From Whalleya microplaca (taxonomy: Eukaryota; Ascomycota; Sordariomycetes; Xylariales; Xylariaceae), in the NCBI GenBank assembly GCA_022497155.1, contig MU385799.1:1-64000 (forward strand): a stretch of DNA of 64,000 nt. Reading direction: 5' to 3'. The notes beneath the pieces were generated by a model that was not told where the DNA came from, did not search any database, and worked only from the letters and a program-made list of their open reading frames with translations. A program made the translations under genes and the position numbers. This document shows, piece by piece, positions 45,601 to 57,042 of the stretch; position 1 is the first letter of the stretch; every line of letters starts with the position of its first letter.

Positions 45601-48600
45601 GCGCCGCCTCCATGGCAGTACATACATACCCTGCGGCCGGAAAGACAACTTGGCCTTGGACCTGATGGCCAGCAAGCCATTGAATCTCACCCACGCGGAG
45701 TAAGTGTTTCCAACTTAGATGATGAGGTGCGCTATCAGTAGAAATGTGTCCCAATAGTGGATGAACACAATCTGGTCGCTTTCTCATTTTACGGGAGGCG
45801 CGAGACTCATGCCAATATCTTGTATCGTGATTCCATCTATATGTGGGAAGCCCCTTCACGAGGCGATAACGGCGCTCCTCTCTAGCCATTTTACGTTCAT
45901 ATCCGTCGAGATCTACACACGAAGGACCCAAATGCGACCATAGGTATCCAAAGGCAGACGACATAGCCTCAATTGCATTTGTCTCGCGCATTAGTGTTCC
46001 GTGATAAGGGATTGCCTTGCCGAGGACGCTGATAATTGTTGAGCTTGCCGGCCCCTTTAGAGCCGGATTTGGACCAATCTCCAAAGCTAGGCCACAGGGT
46101 TGCGCAGCAAGGGCGCGGCTGATGGCTTGCGAGAATAAAACAGGGCGAGTCATGTTATCGGCCCAGTAGACATCACTTAGGCCTGTTGTGTTAGCATGAA
46201 TCGGCCCATCGTAGACGCTGGAAATCCAAATGCAGCCTGTTTGCTCTGGCTTCAGCGGCCTAATACCGCAGCGACGTAATGAGGATACGTATGAATCGAA
46301 ACAGGGCAACATGTGCGGCGAGTGGTACGCTTTATCAACCTTCAAGCGGCGGTGAAAGATCCCTTCATCTTCCAATATCTCCTCCAATTCAAGAATTGCG
46401 TCTTCATCACCAGAGACGGTCGCACTAGAAGGCGAATTGGCCGCGGCTAGGACAATACGGTCTTTGAAGACCTTATCCGCACATAGCTCGGCGGCATCTT
46501 CGGGAGAGGTCCCAACAGCCAGCATAGCGCCTTTTATATCGGCGCCATTTGGACTGAATGCCTGTTGGAGGTGCAGACCACGATAATATGAGATCAACAT
46601 TGCGTCTCGAGCGGTTAAGAAACCTGCGGCGTAAGCAGCTGATATCTCGCCTGTGTTTTAAGCCGGGAAAAGAGTCAGACTAGTGTTTAATAAGATTTCT
46701 TAAACACAGCATAACTTACCTGATGAATGACCGACTACTATATCAAAACGCACCCCACTCAGTCGAAGAAGGTCGACGAGAAGGATCTGGATGGCTGTAC
46801 AGAGTGGCTGCGAGACAGCGGCCTCATGGACTCGGGACGAGGACTCAGCGAGTAATTCAGAACTGAGAGACCAATCAGGAGCCTCCCCATCAGGAATATC
46901 CCGAAGGTGCGATTCTAGTCGCTGGATGATTGTTCTGGCGATTTCGGAATGTTTGATTAACTCAGCACCCATGCGCACGTATTGTGCCCCCTGGCCCGTA
47001 AAGATACCCAGGACGCTGTTCTGAATCTCAGGAAGAGCCTTGATGCCAACACTTATCTCATCATCCTCGATGTTGGTAAGTATTTTTGTGCGGAGATCAC
47101 CTAGGGATGATGCAGCAATGGAGGTCCGCCAGCCTAAGACAGACCGACGCTGCCTCAGTGTCCAAGCGAGGTCATGAAGGTCGATATCTTCCCTGTTCTT
47201 GTGTAAGTATTGTGCATAATCGCGTAGAACAGCATCAAGTGATGATTCGGAAAAGGCTGAAAATATGAATGGTGTAAAGACTGGCCCATCAATCGCTTTG
47301 TCGTATCGTGGCTCGTCGAAACTCTCGAGAATGGCATGCGCATTCGCGCCCCCCTATTGGGTGTTAACATCATATTTATTTAAACAAACGTATTTTCTCC
47401 CAATACATGAGAAATTGAAAAAGGGCTTTTTAAGAGGACGAAAAATCCCAGAGCTATCTGATACCATGGGAATCCTCAATTGGGGAGGGCTGTTGTGACA
47501 ACTTACAAACCCGAAGCTGTTAACGCTTGCCCTTCTTCTACCCGTAGTAATATCTGGCCACGGCCGTACCGTAAGAGGAATTTCAACACTCTTATAGAAC
47601 GGAGCAATACGGTCATTAAGGTGTTCGAATAAGAGATTAGGAGGAATGCATCTGTTCTGGAGTGCTAGGCATGCCTTAAGAACAGCAGCCACACCAGCCG
47701 CACCCTCCGTATGGCCCAGGACCGTCTTAATAGACCCTACATAGACCTTGTTCTTGCCACTGCCATCTCCACACTGGGAACCGAAGACGCTGTGGATAGC
47801 TTCCGCTTCGATTGGGTCGCCAGCAGGTGTACCGGTTCCGTGGGCTTCGAAGAATTGGGGGCGATCTTGGTAGTTCAGGAGGTTGAGACCAGCTCTCGCG
47901 TACGTCCTGCGTATCAGAGCTGCCTGTGCGGCGGCACTGGGCATGGTGATGCCTGAATTAGAATGTCAGCATGTGAACCAAGATAGGGAGCCTAGCCTCT
48001 CAGGGTGATAGGACATTAAGGCGCCACCGTATCAAAAGAAGTTGCTTGATCAAGTGTAGTGTACCTGTAGTGGAACCATCCTGGTTCAACCCTGTCTCTC
48101 TAATAATGCATTCAATATTATCCCCATCTTCCAATGCAGCCCTCACAGTTTTGAGTATCAGAGTGGCCACACCATCACCACGAGCATACCCATTCGCCCC
48201 CTGATCCCACATGCGACCACGGCCATCTGGAGACAGCATGCCCAATTTGCTCTCAATAACAAAATTTTCTGGTCCTAGAATCAAGTTAGTACCACAGGCC
48301 AAAGCCATTCGACATTCACTAGCCCGCAGAGCTTGTAGAGCCATATGGACAGCAACTAGACTTGAAGAGCAAGCAGTATCAATCGAGACTGATGGTCCAT
48401 GCCAATCAAAAAAATACGAGATCCGGTTTGAAAGGATGCTACGTGCCGCTCCGGTTGCATAGTAAGTAGGTGTATCTTGAATATCTCGGAGAAGCATGGT
48501 GCCATAATCGTCAGACATGGATCCGACATAGACGGCAGTATCGCTGCCCCTAACGCTACCTACAGGCAAGCCAGCTGCTTCGAGCGCTTCATACACAACT

Positions 48601-48905
48601 TCTAATAGTATTCTCTGTTGGGGGTCCAAAGCCTTGGCCTCCACTGGCCTGATGCCGAAGAACTCGGCATCGAACGCGCCCGGATCCTCGTTTAGGAAAT
48701 ATGCATGCGTGACATTGCTATGTCCATGATATGTGCCGTCCGGGTGGTAAAAGCCTCTGGCGCTGAAGCGACTGTCCAAAATCTCTTGACGAACATCCCG
48801 TGGTTGAGTGAGAAGCTCCCACAATTTGGCAGGGGACGAAGCAGAGCCAGAAAAGCGGCATGCACTGCCCACGATTGCAATAGGTTCATTGCTCTGACCG
48901 TCCAT
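39644..48905 (-). CDS. Highly reducing polyketide synthase with terminal reductase domain (KS-AT-DH-MT-ER0-KR-ACP-R)
   Basis: Seven exons (48905-48065, 47952-47507, 47353-46720, 46650-44290, 44231-41951, 41888-41179, 41112-39644) give 2,913 residues; all six GT..AG introns (58-153 nt) restore family motifs. KS (about 7-430): DTACSSS with Cys179, EAHGTGT, and [10 protein letters not shown] (about 510-830): GHSSG with Ser638, AYHSPHM. DH (about 890-1190): catalytic His in [14 protein letters not shown] and Asp in LDASLQ. C-methyltransferase: [13 protein letters not shown]. The ER region lacks any NADPH-binding glycine motif and looks inactive. [15 protein letters not shown], and [11 protein letters not shown] with the catalytic Tyr. 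ACP: IGLDSL (Ser ~2455). Reductase: LTGSTGLLG (~2588) and YACSK (Tyr ~2740). No condensation or adenylation domain. It should build a methylated, reduced chain with a trans-ER and release it reductively. Confidence 0.95.
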
Positions 48906-48950
48906 GACGACGAGAACTGTATATTGCAGGGTTTTTACCGCAACAAGTTC

Positions 48951-48956
48951 TTTATA
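48951..48956 (-). promoter_or_regulatory. Possible TATA element of the PKS gene
   Basis: On the minus strand TATAAA lies about 45 bases before the PKS ATG. Position and sequence are plausible; no transcription data. Confidence 0.3.
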
Positions 48957-50239
48957 AGAAGGATGTCTGACGGTGTCACGAAGCTCTGAGCCCGGTTTCC
49001 TCGGTTTGGCCTAGAGATGGTGAAGCGAACTTCAATAAAGGCAGGCTACCCAGAAATGCCTGAAGTTAAGCGCCTATCTAAAGCTCTGCTTCCTAACTAC
49101 GGTTACAGAGACTGCATAGATCACGGAGTAGACTATAAAAGGTTGAGCGTAGACTGGCGCCTTGTTAAGCCTGCAATACAGACTAAATATTGTATATGCT
49201 AACCCTTCGGTTTCGTTTACCGTAGACGTATGGCGACACAAGCCCGACAGGTTCACATTGCCGACGGTGTTATAAAAGCCTCTCAGACACCGCTATTGAA
49301 AAAGGCCGACGGCTTCAGTATTGAAATTCGGCGATGTAGTGATAGGCCCAAAGTCTCCGCGGCCGGTACAACGTCATCGTCACCGGTTAAGTCTTTGAAG
49401 CCGACAAGCTCCTAACTGTTGATTTGCTGCTTTCTGAAAAACGTGAGATAAACTAATAGACCAGTCTAAAAATAACTGTAGAAGTCATGCAAATCTATTG
49501 ATGGAAAGAGCACTTTTTCAATATCTGCGTTTCGATATGGCAAAGTAAAAAATACCCACTCATATGCTTGATACTTATCAACCTCTTACATGCATTGAGC
49601 CTTAGCGGCTTATCCCCCACCTACAAGAGGAATTTAGTTTTCAATGTTGGCCGGCCGTGGCGCTTGTGTACTACATCCAACCTGTACATATGCGTATGAA
49701 TGTTGAATATCACTGAGTGGCGTCCATGAAGGATCCTGTAACACCACTATGGGGTCTTCACTGGAGTCAACAGCGAATCACATTGATCACAGCTCGCATT
49801 CATTAGCATTCGGTTCAAACTGGACTTGAATGAGATACTATTTTAAGTCCTGAAAGATTCAGGACCATGTTGAGGTTACATTGCGGCTTTATCGTTGGTT
49901 CAGTCTTCCGAATGGCCCTCCGAATGGCCCTCCGAATGTGCATGTTCAGCTTTAAACTGCCAATGAGAGCCCGGCCACTTTGCCGTAAGCCTCTGGCCAT
50001 GGATATTATTTCCACTGGAACACAGGCACTACGTAGCATCTTGAAGGTTCAATCTCCTCGCCTTCCACCCTTCAGTGAAGTTCTAATGCCATGGACCTGT
50101 TCGTGACCTATATATTCAGATCCTGTCATTATCTTCCAGCCCACTACCTCTCATGTAAATGGAAAATACGGACACGAAAATACATATCTCTCTGCTCTTT
50201 TGGCCACCGCAGGATAATTCTCGATGAGCTCACCGAACG
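48957..50239. promoter_or_regulatory. Divergent promoter region between PKS and rhodopsin-domain genes
   Basis: The 1.3 kb separates two genes transcribed away from each other and should carry cluster regulatory sites. GCCGACGG occurs twice, at about 49260-49267 and 49303-49310, and its reverse complement lies in the trans-ER upstream region. CGG triplets of this kind are typical half-sites for Zn2Cys6 factors. Small open frames here (49017-50106) show no conserved features. Confidence 0.35.
49908..49938. repeat. 12-bp tandem repeat (CCGAATGGCCCT)
   Basis: About 2.6 copies of a 12-bp unit in the intergenic region upstream of the rhodopsin-domain gene. Confidence 0.8.
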
Positions 50240-51604
50240 ATGGCTTTCCATGTTTTTGACAACTCCGATCAACGTGCTGCATTCTTCATATGCATTTTTA
50301 CGACGCCAGTATGTATTCTGGTCACAATTCTCCGGTTCGTCATGGCAAAGCGAACGGAAAGAAAGATTGGACTGGAAGATTGGTTTGCGCTTGTAGCTCT
50401 CTTTATCTACCTGATTTGGGTGGTTTTCGGACTCTGGAGTAAGTCCACCCTTGCTTCCACTGAAGCAGGTTCCTCTAGCTGTCCACAATTGGATATGTAG
50501 CAGATGACAGGTTTCTAACTGGTATCATTCCTTAGGCGTCATCCTGCAGAACGGCCGAAATGTACTTGAGCCCGGTGCAGTCCCATTGTCGATTATGCTC
50601 CCCATAATAAAGGTAGGCCTACCTATCTCATTTATCTTCGCTAAATGTTAAGAAACTGGCCAGACCGGATATGTCGTCAACGCATTGTACCCTGTGAACC
50701 AAACATTCGCCAAGCTAAGCCTACTATCCCTCTACTACCGTATCTTCTCTGCCAACCAAATATTTGTGTATATGACCTACACTCTTGCAGCCTTGCAAAT
50801 ACTCTGGTTTATCCCTATGTTCTTCGAGCGTTGGTTCGTGTGTACTCCAGTATCAAAGCTTTGGGACTCTACAAAGCCGGGACATTGTGTCAACAGCCAA
50901 GCCGTTGTTGCCGCTGGGGAGTCAGTGAACTCGTTCATTGACTTTGCCATGATTGGAATGGCCATATATATGGTTAAGAAGTTGAAAATACCGGCCTCTA
51001 GCAAGCTCAAGCTGAGTATCCTCTTTGTGTTAGGTGGTTTGTAAGTATAACAAGTAATCATACTGTGCTCTCCTCAGGCTCACTATCTACCTTAGCTCTG
51101 GAGTCATTGGAATTATCAAGATAGCACTGGTCTATGGGAAAGTTGGTAAGTTCTCAGCTTGAACCGGGATTTCTCATGCAATAGACTGACTAGGCTTCCT
51201 TTCTCTTCGTAGCTAAAAATAGCGTTGATCTTCCCTGGTTACTCATCCAAATGGCGACGAGTGTTATTTGCTGCTGTGTGCCCCTACACCGGTCAATTAT
51301 TCCCAATTTCCACTTCTTCCAAACATTGAGATCAACAATCTTTTCGTCACGCAGCAATAGCAGTCGGCGCGAGGACTCAGGGAAACCCATTGGTTTAAGC
51401 TTCCAGACGATAGGGCAGAAGCCGAGCAACGAACGGATGCAAGATACTAACGAATGGCTGCCACTGGATGGTTCCTCCAGCACAAGGGAGCTCTCCTCCC
51501 ATGCCTGGGCGGATGTAGAATCGGGAAGATCTGGAGCACACGAAGGTCCTACCTATCCTACACAGTCTCTGCAGATTCACCAGACAGCGTATCATCGTTC
51601 ATAA
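50240..51604 (+). CDS. Fungal rhodopsin-domain (PTH11/SAT4-like) seven-helix membrane protein
   Basis: Five exons (50240-50438, 50536-50612, 50664-51040, 51078-51145, 51213-51604) encode 370 residues; each junction keeps a membrane segment or loop intact (for example FGLWS to VILQNG, and MLPIIK to TGYVVNALYP). The layout is that of the fungal rhodopsin domain: about seven hydrophobic helices, a basic loop with GLEDWFALVAL after helix 2, the QTFAKLSLLSLYYRIF helix, and a Ser/Arg-rich cytosolic tail of ~90 residues. Similar proteins occur beside many fungal metabolite clusters; roles are mostly unknown, with some linked to host-surface sensing. It has no transporter signature, so an exporter function is not supported. 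It sits between the PKS and P450 genes and is probably co-regulated. Confidence 0.82.
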
Positions 51605-51946
51605 ACGTTAATCACTGTCGTACGCTTGGTTCTGGGGCTTTCACGAGAAGTCAAGAGTATATCATAGTAGGATACACGCAGTATCATATATTCTGTACAA
51701 TTATATGATGATATACTGTGTTTCGGTGCGTCAACCGATCCCTGTTATCATAATTCCGTGACTTATCTCGTCCAATTGGTCCCAAATAAGCAGGGGTTCC
51801 TATAGGCCCTTATATACATTATGATGTAGGCCTGCAGACCCGTGCAAATATATATCTCTCATCCACTATGACCAAACCCTTCCTCATTCAGGTATTTTCG
51901 CTACACAATTTACATTGGGCAATCACCAGAAGTCAACGGTCACGCT

Positions 51947-53809
51947 ATGGACTCTATCCTAGGCTATATAAGGGCACTGTTCAGCTTGACCGAGCAAAGC
52001 GCCTTAGCTCTATTGATGACTCTCGTCGCTCTAGTCGTACTTTTTCTATTCACAAGCCAGTCCAATGCAACCAGAATCCCACCACATCTCAATGACCCGA
52101 TCCCTTACGTCTTCAACACTCTCCAGTTTCTTTTGAGCAACGATAGGTTCACAAAAAGGGCTTTGTAAGTACTTAGTGTCCAGTGTGACTTAGCATACAT
52201 GCAGCCATGTCGCCATTTAATTAAGGTGTTCAACTACAGGGAAGCTCTCAAGAATGCCCGTATTGTGAAGTTCCACCTAGGCCTGAGGCCCGTATATCTA
52301 GTTTCTGGTACACAAAACATACAAGTCATGTTCTCGTCACGCGAGCTCTCCTACGAAGAAGTCTTTGTGCACCATGCGTTCCCAAAGTTCTGGAAATTTT
52401 CCAGAGAAGAGGTGAAACGCTTCGCCAGAGACAAGTCTGGCTCGGGACGGGTACCTCTTCACGGAACGGAGAACACTCCTCCAGCTCAGCGGTACTGGGC
52501 CGCAAGGCAACACATTCACCACGACTTCTTAAGCCGGTCTCATCAATTCAAGCCTATTATTGATGCCTTTGGAGAGCAGTTCTCTAGGGTAATTGATCGA
52601 TTCCCCTTCGGTGAGTGGACCACAATCAGTGTCATTAACTTCTGTAGACGTGAGGTAGCGGAGTGTGCTATTAGCACGCTTTTCGGTCCTAATGTCCTCG
52701 CACTGAATCCGGGTTTCATTGACGTCTTCTGGGAATTCGATGCTGTTTTCTTCAACTTAATATTGGGGCTTCCTCGGTGGATTTCAGCTCGCCCTTTCAA
52801 GGCTCATGATCGATACCTTTCTATGATCGAACGGCATTTGACTTCCTTGTTAAAGCATTTTGATTGGAATGGCTCTGATGCCGAAGCCCTCTGGGAACCG
52901 CACTTTGGGGCTCGGGTATGTCGCGAACTTGTCAAGTGGCTCATGGATGCCGGATTCCAGCGTCCGGCTTTGAACGGAGCTTTAGGGGCACTTCTGTTTG
53001 CGTAAGGTCAACGTACAGCGGCCTCAATTCGCATCATATCCCGCTGACTGCGTGCTGTACTTTTAGACAGAACTCCAACTCCATTCCAACGGCTACTTGG
53101 ATGTTGATGGAAATTATCAAAGACGAATCTCTGTTTCAAGCAGTGCGTGAAGAGATCGCGACATCACTACTGACGCATTCAGAATTTGACGTATGCAAAC
53201 TTGATATGAATAAGCTAGTAGCCCTGCCATTGTTGCGGTCTGTCTTCATCGAGACTCTGCGTCTGCGTATGAACCTAAATATCATTCGTACGCTCGAGGA
53301 CACTTTATACCTCGACGGAATCGAGCTCGCCAAGGGGTCTATGATCCAGGCCCCAGTCATGGCAGCGCACTACGACGAGAACGTTTGGGGAAGGCCAGGT
53401 CACCCTGCAACCCAATTCTGGGCGGAGAGACACATAAATTATGTTGAGGAGAGGGATGAAACAGGCCGACTATGTCGCAAGCGTAAATTCGATATGGCTG
53501 GCCGCCCAAGCTCATTTTTTCCCTTTGGTAAGTCGTATATTCCCCACAGGACTAACCAGGGGCCCTCTGATTCTAACACTTTGAAAAGGAGGCGGGACTC
53601 CAATATGTCCAGGGCGTCATTTTGCTCAGGCTGAGATATTTACCATGGTCGGACTTGTGGTTAGTCGATTTGATATCGAGTTTGTCAGGTGGACGAAACT
53701 AGATGGTTCGCCTTCGGATCGGCCAGCTGAGAATGATCCGCGGTATTCTGCGGCTGGGTCTGCACCTCCAGACCGGGATATGATGATACGATGGAAGCGT
53801 ATATGGTGA
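51947..53809 (+). CDS. Cytochrome P450 monooxygenase of the cluster
   Basis: Four exons (51947-52164, 52240-53001, 53067-53527, 53589-53809) encode 553 residues. An N-terminal membrane anchor (LLMTLVALVVLFLF, about 23-36) is followed by a short Pro-containing hinge. The I-helix region is NSNSIPTATWMLMEI, with Asn-Ser-Ile-Pro where most P450s have the AGxDT motif. The K-helix is FIETLRLR (ExxR), and the heme loop FPFGGGTPICPGRHFA carries the axial Cys (about 487); splicing of the last intron rebuilds this loop. The altered I-helix (no acidic-Thr pair) resembles CYP7/CYP8-type enzymes, and the overall feel is of that fungal branch. Expected role: hydroxylation or further oxidation of the polyketide at the ER membrane. 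Confidence 0.9.
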
Positions 53810-54259
53810 AAAGAGGGACGCCTGCCACTACGGCCAACCCTACACATGTAAGCACGGATCACACCGGAATCGATAACGTCCTCGTCAAATGAAGGTCAGT
53901 GTCTTACTAACGATTCTAGGGAGAAACTGTCTTCCATATAGCTACCTACATGATGCATGCGATGTACTTCACCCAATCTTTAAATTACAAGCACGCACCT
54001 GGGCTATTAAATGGTGCGCCTGGTGCACAGACCATTTGCTATTGCTTCGTTTACCCAGTGACCTCGCTAGCACTGAAGGCAATACAGAATTGAATTGAGT
54101 TGAGTCAAATCAACGCATTGTTAACCCGTTAATTCAGTGGAGTTATTTACAACCTCAACAGCCATACGTAGGCCCGTACCACCCTCAGCCCTATGAGACG
54201 TACGTTAACACGTAGATCGCCCAATCTTCTACTTCTACACTTTAAGATAATTGCACAAT
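53810..54259. other. Spacer between convergent P450 and FAD-oxidoreductase genes
   Basis: The 3' ends of the two genes face each other over 0.45 kb. No gene or element is recognised. Confidence 0.45.
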
Positions 54260-56173
54260 TCAAACCCTGCACAAGCGCCCGCTTTCATCTATGGAAAACT
54301 CATCGCTACCAACAGCAAAATGCCCATAAAGGAGATAGTCCGGGTCATATACGTGTTTGATACTCAGCAGCCGAGGGTAATTCGCTCCGTACATCTCCTG
54401 CTTCCAGTCTCCCTTGTACCAGGGATCTATTTCGTTCAGATAGACGCCCGAGCCTGGAGTTGCCTCCTCCACGATTGGTGTATAAACACTCACTAATTTC
54501 TCCTTGATGGCCAAGTTCTGTTCAAGTGGAGCTTCGAAGTCCCAGAATGCATTGATGTTGCAAAGGGCAATAGCATCCCGCCAAGCTGGGAGTACAGAAT
54601 TATCCGGGTGCTTCGTGTTTGCAACGTTCATGATATTACAGCCAATGAGGAATGTTCCGTCAGCCACCGTTTTCCGGAAGGCTTCGATAAGTTTGCTATT
54701 CGCGGTGGTGTTGAGCACCACAGACCGCGGGACCAACCGGCTGTTCCAGATCTCAGTCGGCGGATATGGTCCATAGGGAAGTGGTCCTAAAATGCTGGCG
54801 AAATAGTCGACAAATGTGGAGGAAATATTAGACGTAAAGTTGTAGGCGATATGAAGACGGTCCAGATCGGCGAGGAAAGGAGCAACGAGTGCCTGCGCAT
54901 CTGAGACGGTCTGATCTGGAAGTGTGAGACCGACAACACTAAAGGTGTTGTTTTCAATTTCCAGGATGACCGAATTATTGCTGCTAACGATGGAAGGCAG
55001 ATTCTGAAACCAGAGCCCTATGGCATCCCAAAATGTAGAACCATTGTCTGCGTCGGTAAAGCCAAATGTGAGTGTGGCGCTGGCAACGGGGCCATCTCGA
55101 TATACCTTTGTGGTCATACTCAGAACCACACCGTATGTACCTCCTCCACCTCCACTCAGAGCCCAATACAGATCCGAGTTTTGATGAGGAGTAGCCACCA
55201 GACATTCACCGTTTGCTGTAACGACCTCCCATTCTAGCACGTTATCGGCAGCCGTGCCATACGCGCTATTCAACATAGAGTGGCCGCCCCCTTGGGTGTA
55301 TCCTCCTGCAAGTGAAACACTTGCACACTCACCGCCGACAATACGGTATCCCGCCCTAGCGGCGGCTTCATAGGCCTCTCCTGCGATAACTCCTGGGCCT
55401 AGTTTAATCGCTGGCCCTGTGTAGATGTCACTCTCATACTGATCAATTATTTCGACTGTTTTGAGATTAAACATCCATAGTGAGAGCGCACCCTTGCCGG
55501 ATGACTTGCCATTGTAACTACATTGCTAGGGTCAACAAACAGGTCATTTCTAGTCCGTCAAGTTCCCACCTGTAGGTAGAGGATATATGTGGTTGGAAAT
55601 GTCAACGTACTCGTGACCAGTAGATTTAATGACCAAGCGGATGTTCTTTTGTCTAGCAAACTCAATACCGGCCAAAACATCACCTCGGCTACTGACGTTG
55701 ATTGAGTAAACGGCATAATTGCCGAGATCACACGCTCTTGACTTAGCTGTGAAGGGATCGCAAGACTGATTCTGGTAGTAGCCATTCATGATCTCCGCAG
55801 GCTTCGTCTCACTAAATATCAATATACTAATTAGATACTTGAATATAAATCGGCAGTCAATGATGAAAGAGCGTTTAAGTGCGTTGGGATATCACAAAGA
55901 GATAACCTACTAAATCTGAGCCTCACTCCAAGTCGATTGCAAAGCCTCACATGCAGTTTGGTTGAAATTAGAATATGGCAACGTATGACATACACTTGCT
56001 TGAGGGATTGTCTTGATTAACTGACCATGAACCGTATTGTTCAGGTTAGACCAGTCGTCTGAGCTTGGCCATCCGGGATCACCTGGGGTATATCTGCACC
56101 CTGTGTTAGCCCAGGAAAGATGTGCTAGGGCACAAATTCCAGCAAGAGCCTTGACTAGAGGACAAAAGGTCAT
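54260..56173 (-). CDS. Secreted FAD-linked oxidoreductase, berberine-bridge-enzyme type
   Basis: Three exons (56173-55911, 55811-55611, 55517-54260) encode 573 residues. A signal peptide (about 1-22) is followed by CRYTPGDPGWPS, the usual start of secreted fungal members. The FAD domain holds KSTGHDYNGKSSG, rebuilt by splicing intron 2, with His about 154, then LGPGV and GGYTQGGGHSMLNSAYG. A BBE-type C-terminus contains YLNEIDPWYKGDWKQEMYG and NYPRLLSIKHVYDPD. Several N-glycosylation sequons are present (NNTVHG, NQTAC, NFTSN, NISS). This family includes solanapyrone synthase, which oxidises and then cyclises a decalin precursor, and many carbohydrate or alcohol oxidases. In this cluster a role in oxidising the PKS product is plausible; substrate and cyclase activity are not readable. 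Confidence 0.9.
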
Positions 56174-57042
56174 GTTATTTTCTAAAAGAAAAATTAATCA
56201 GCTGTACTCAAAGAGTTCAGGCTGACTCGACGGGTGCTAGAATATAGGGGACTGAGCGTCCCACATGTTGTATTATATACTAGACTTAATCCCCAAGGAT
56301 TCTAATTAATACCCAGACACTACATAATCAACGAGTATTCATCCTTATCTGACAATGCTATTTCTCGATATAGGGGCATGGGCGGTGGCGCATGTATGGC
56401 ATATATCTGTCAGCCATAGTTGAGTAAGTGTAGGAGGCGATGTGGTACACTGAATTCAATGGGATATTTCATCCTACCACTAGTAAAAATTCAAAGCCGC
56501 CCCAAGAATAGAACAGTAAGCTCCGACCCACCTGTCCGTGGTTCTTTTGAAGGATTTAAATCTCGACAGAAGCCTTGCAGGGAAAGATGCATAGTCGGAC
56601 TACAATACCGCCGGGTTCGGGTTCGGAGAACCGAATCGCTCTTAATTCCTGTCGCACAAGATCACATGTAAGTAGGTAACTCAATATTGCAATCCGGTGC
56701 TTTAATACACATAAGCAGATAAGCCATGTCACCGGAATTTCAGGCAACGAAAACGAAAACTTATTAATCATTGAAAACTGAATATATCTATCATATCTAT
56801 ATTTATTGAAAGGTGTGTTGACCAGCTTATTTACCCAATTAAGGCAAACTAAGCTACAGAAGAGGCTGCATTTAGCTTAATTTACTTGTGGCGAACGTTA
56901 TTCTAATTTGACAAAGCCGTTAAAGCGTTATTTCCCCTCAGCTGAAAATTGAACCATCTCATTACCGAAAGCTTCTGATTCTCCCTTGAATGCTCACTTC
57001 CCCTTGACTCTTACCTCTATCCCCCACTGTCAACCGCTCACT
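56174..57042. promoter_or_regulatory. Divergent promoter region of FAD-oxidoreductase and SDR genes
   Basis: The flanking genes start at either end and face outward. AT-rich, without a coding frame of note; a specific regulator site cannot be named. Confidence 0.4.

Noticed and set aside
49017..50106. Small open frames in the PKS/rhodopsin-gene intergenic region
   Set aside because: They show no protein family features; one contains the 12-bp tandem repeat translated as repeated RMAL units.
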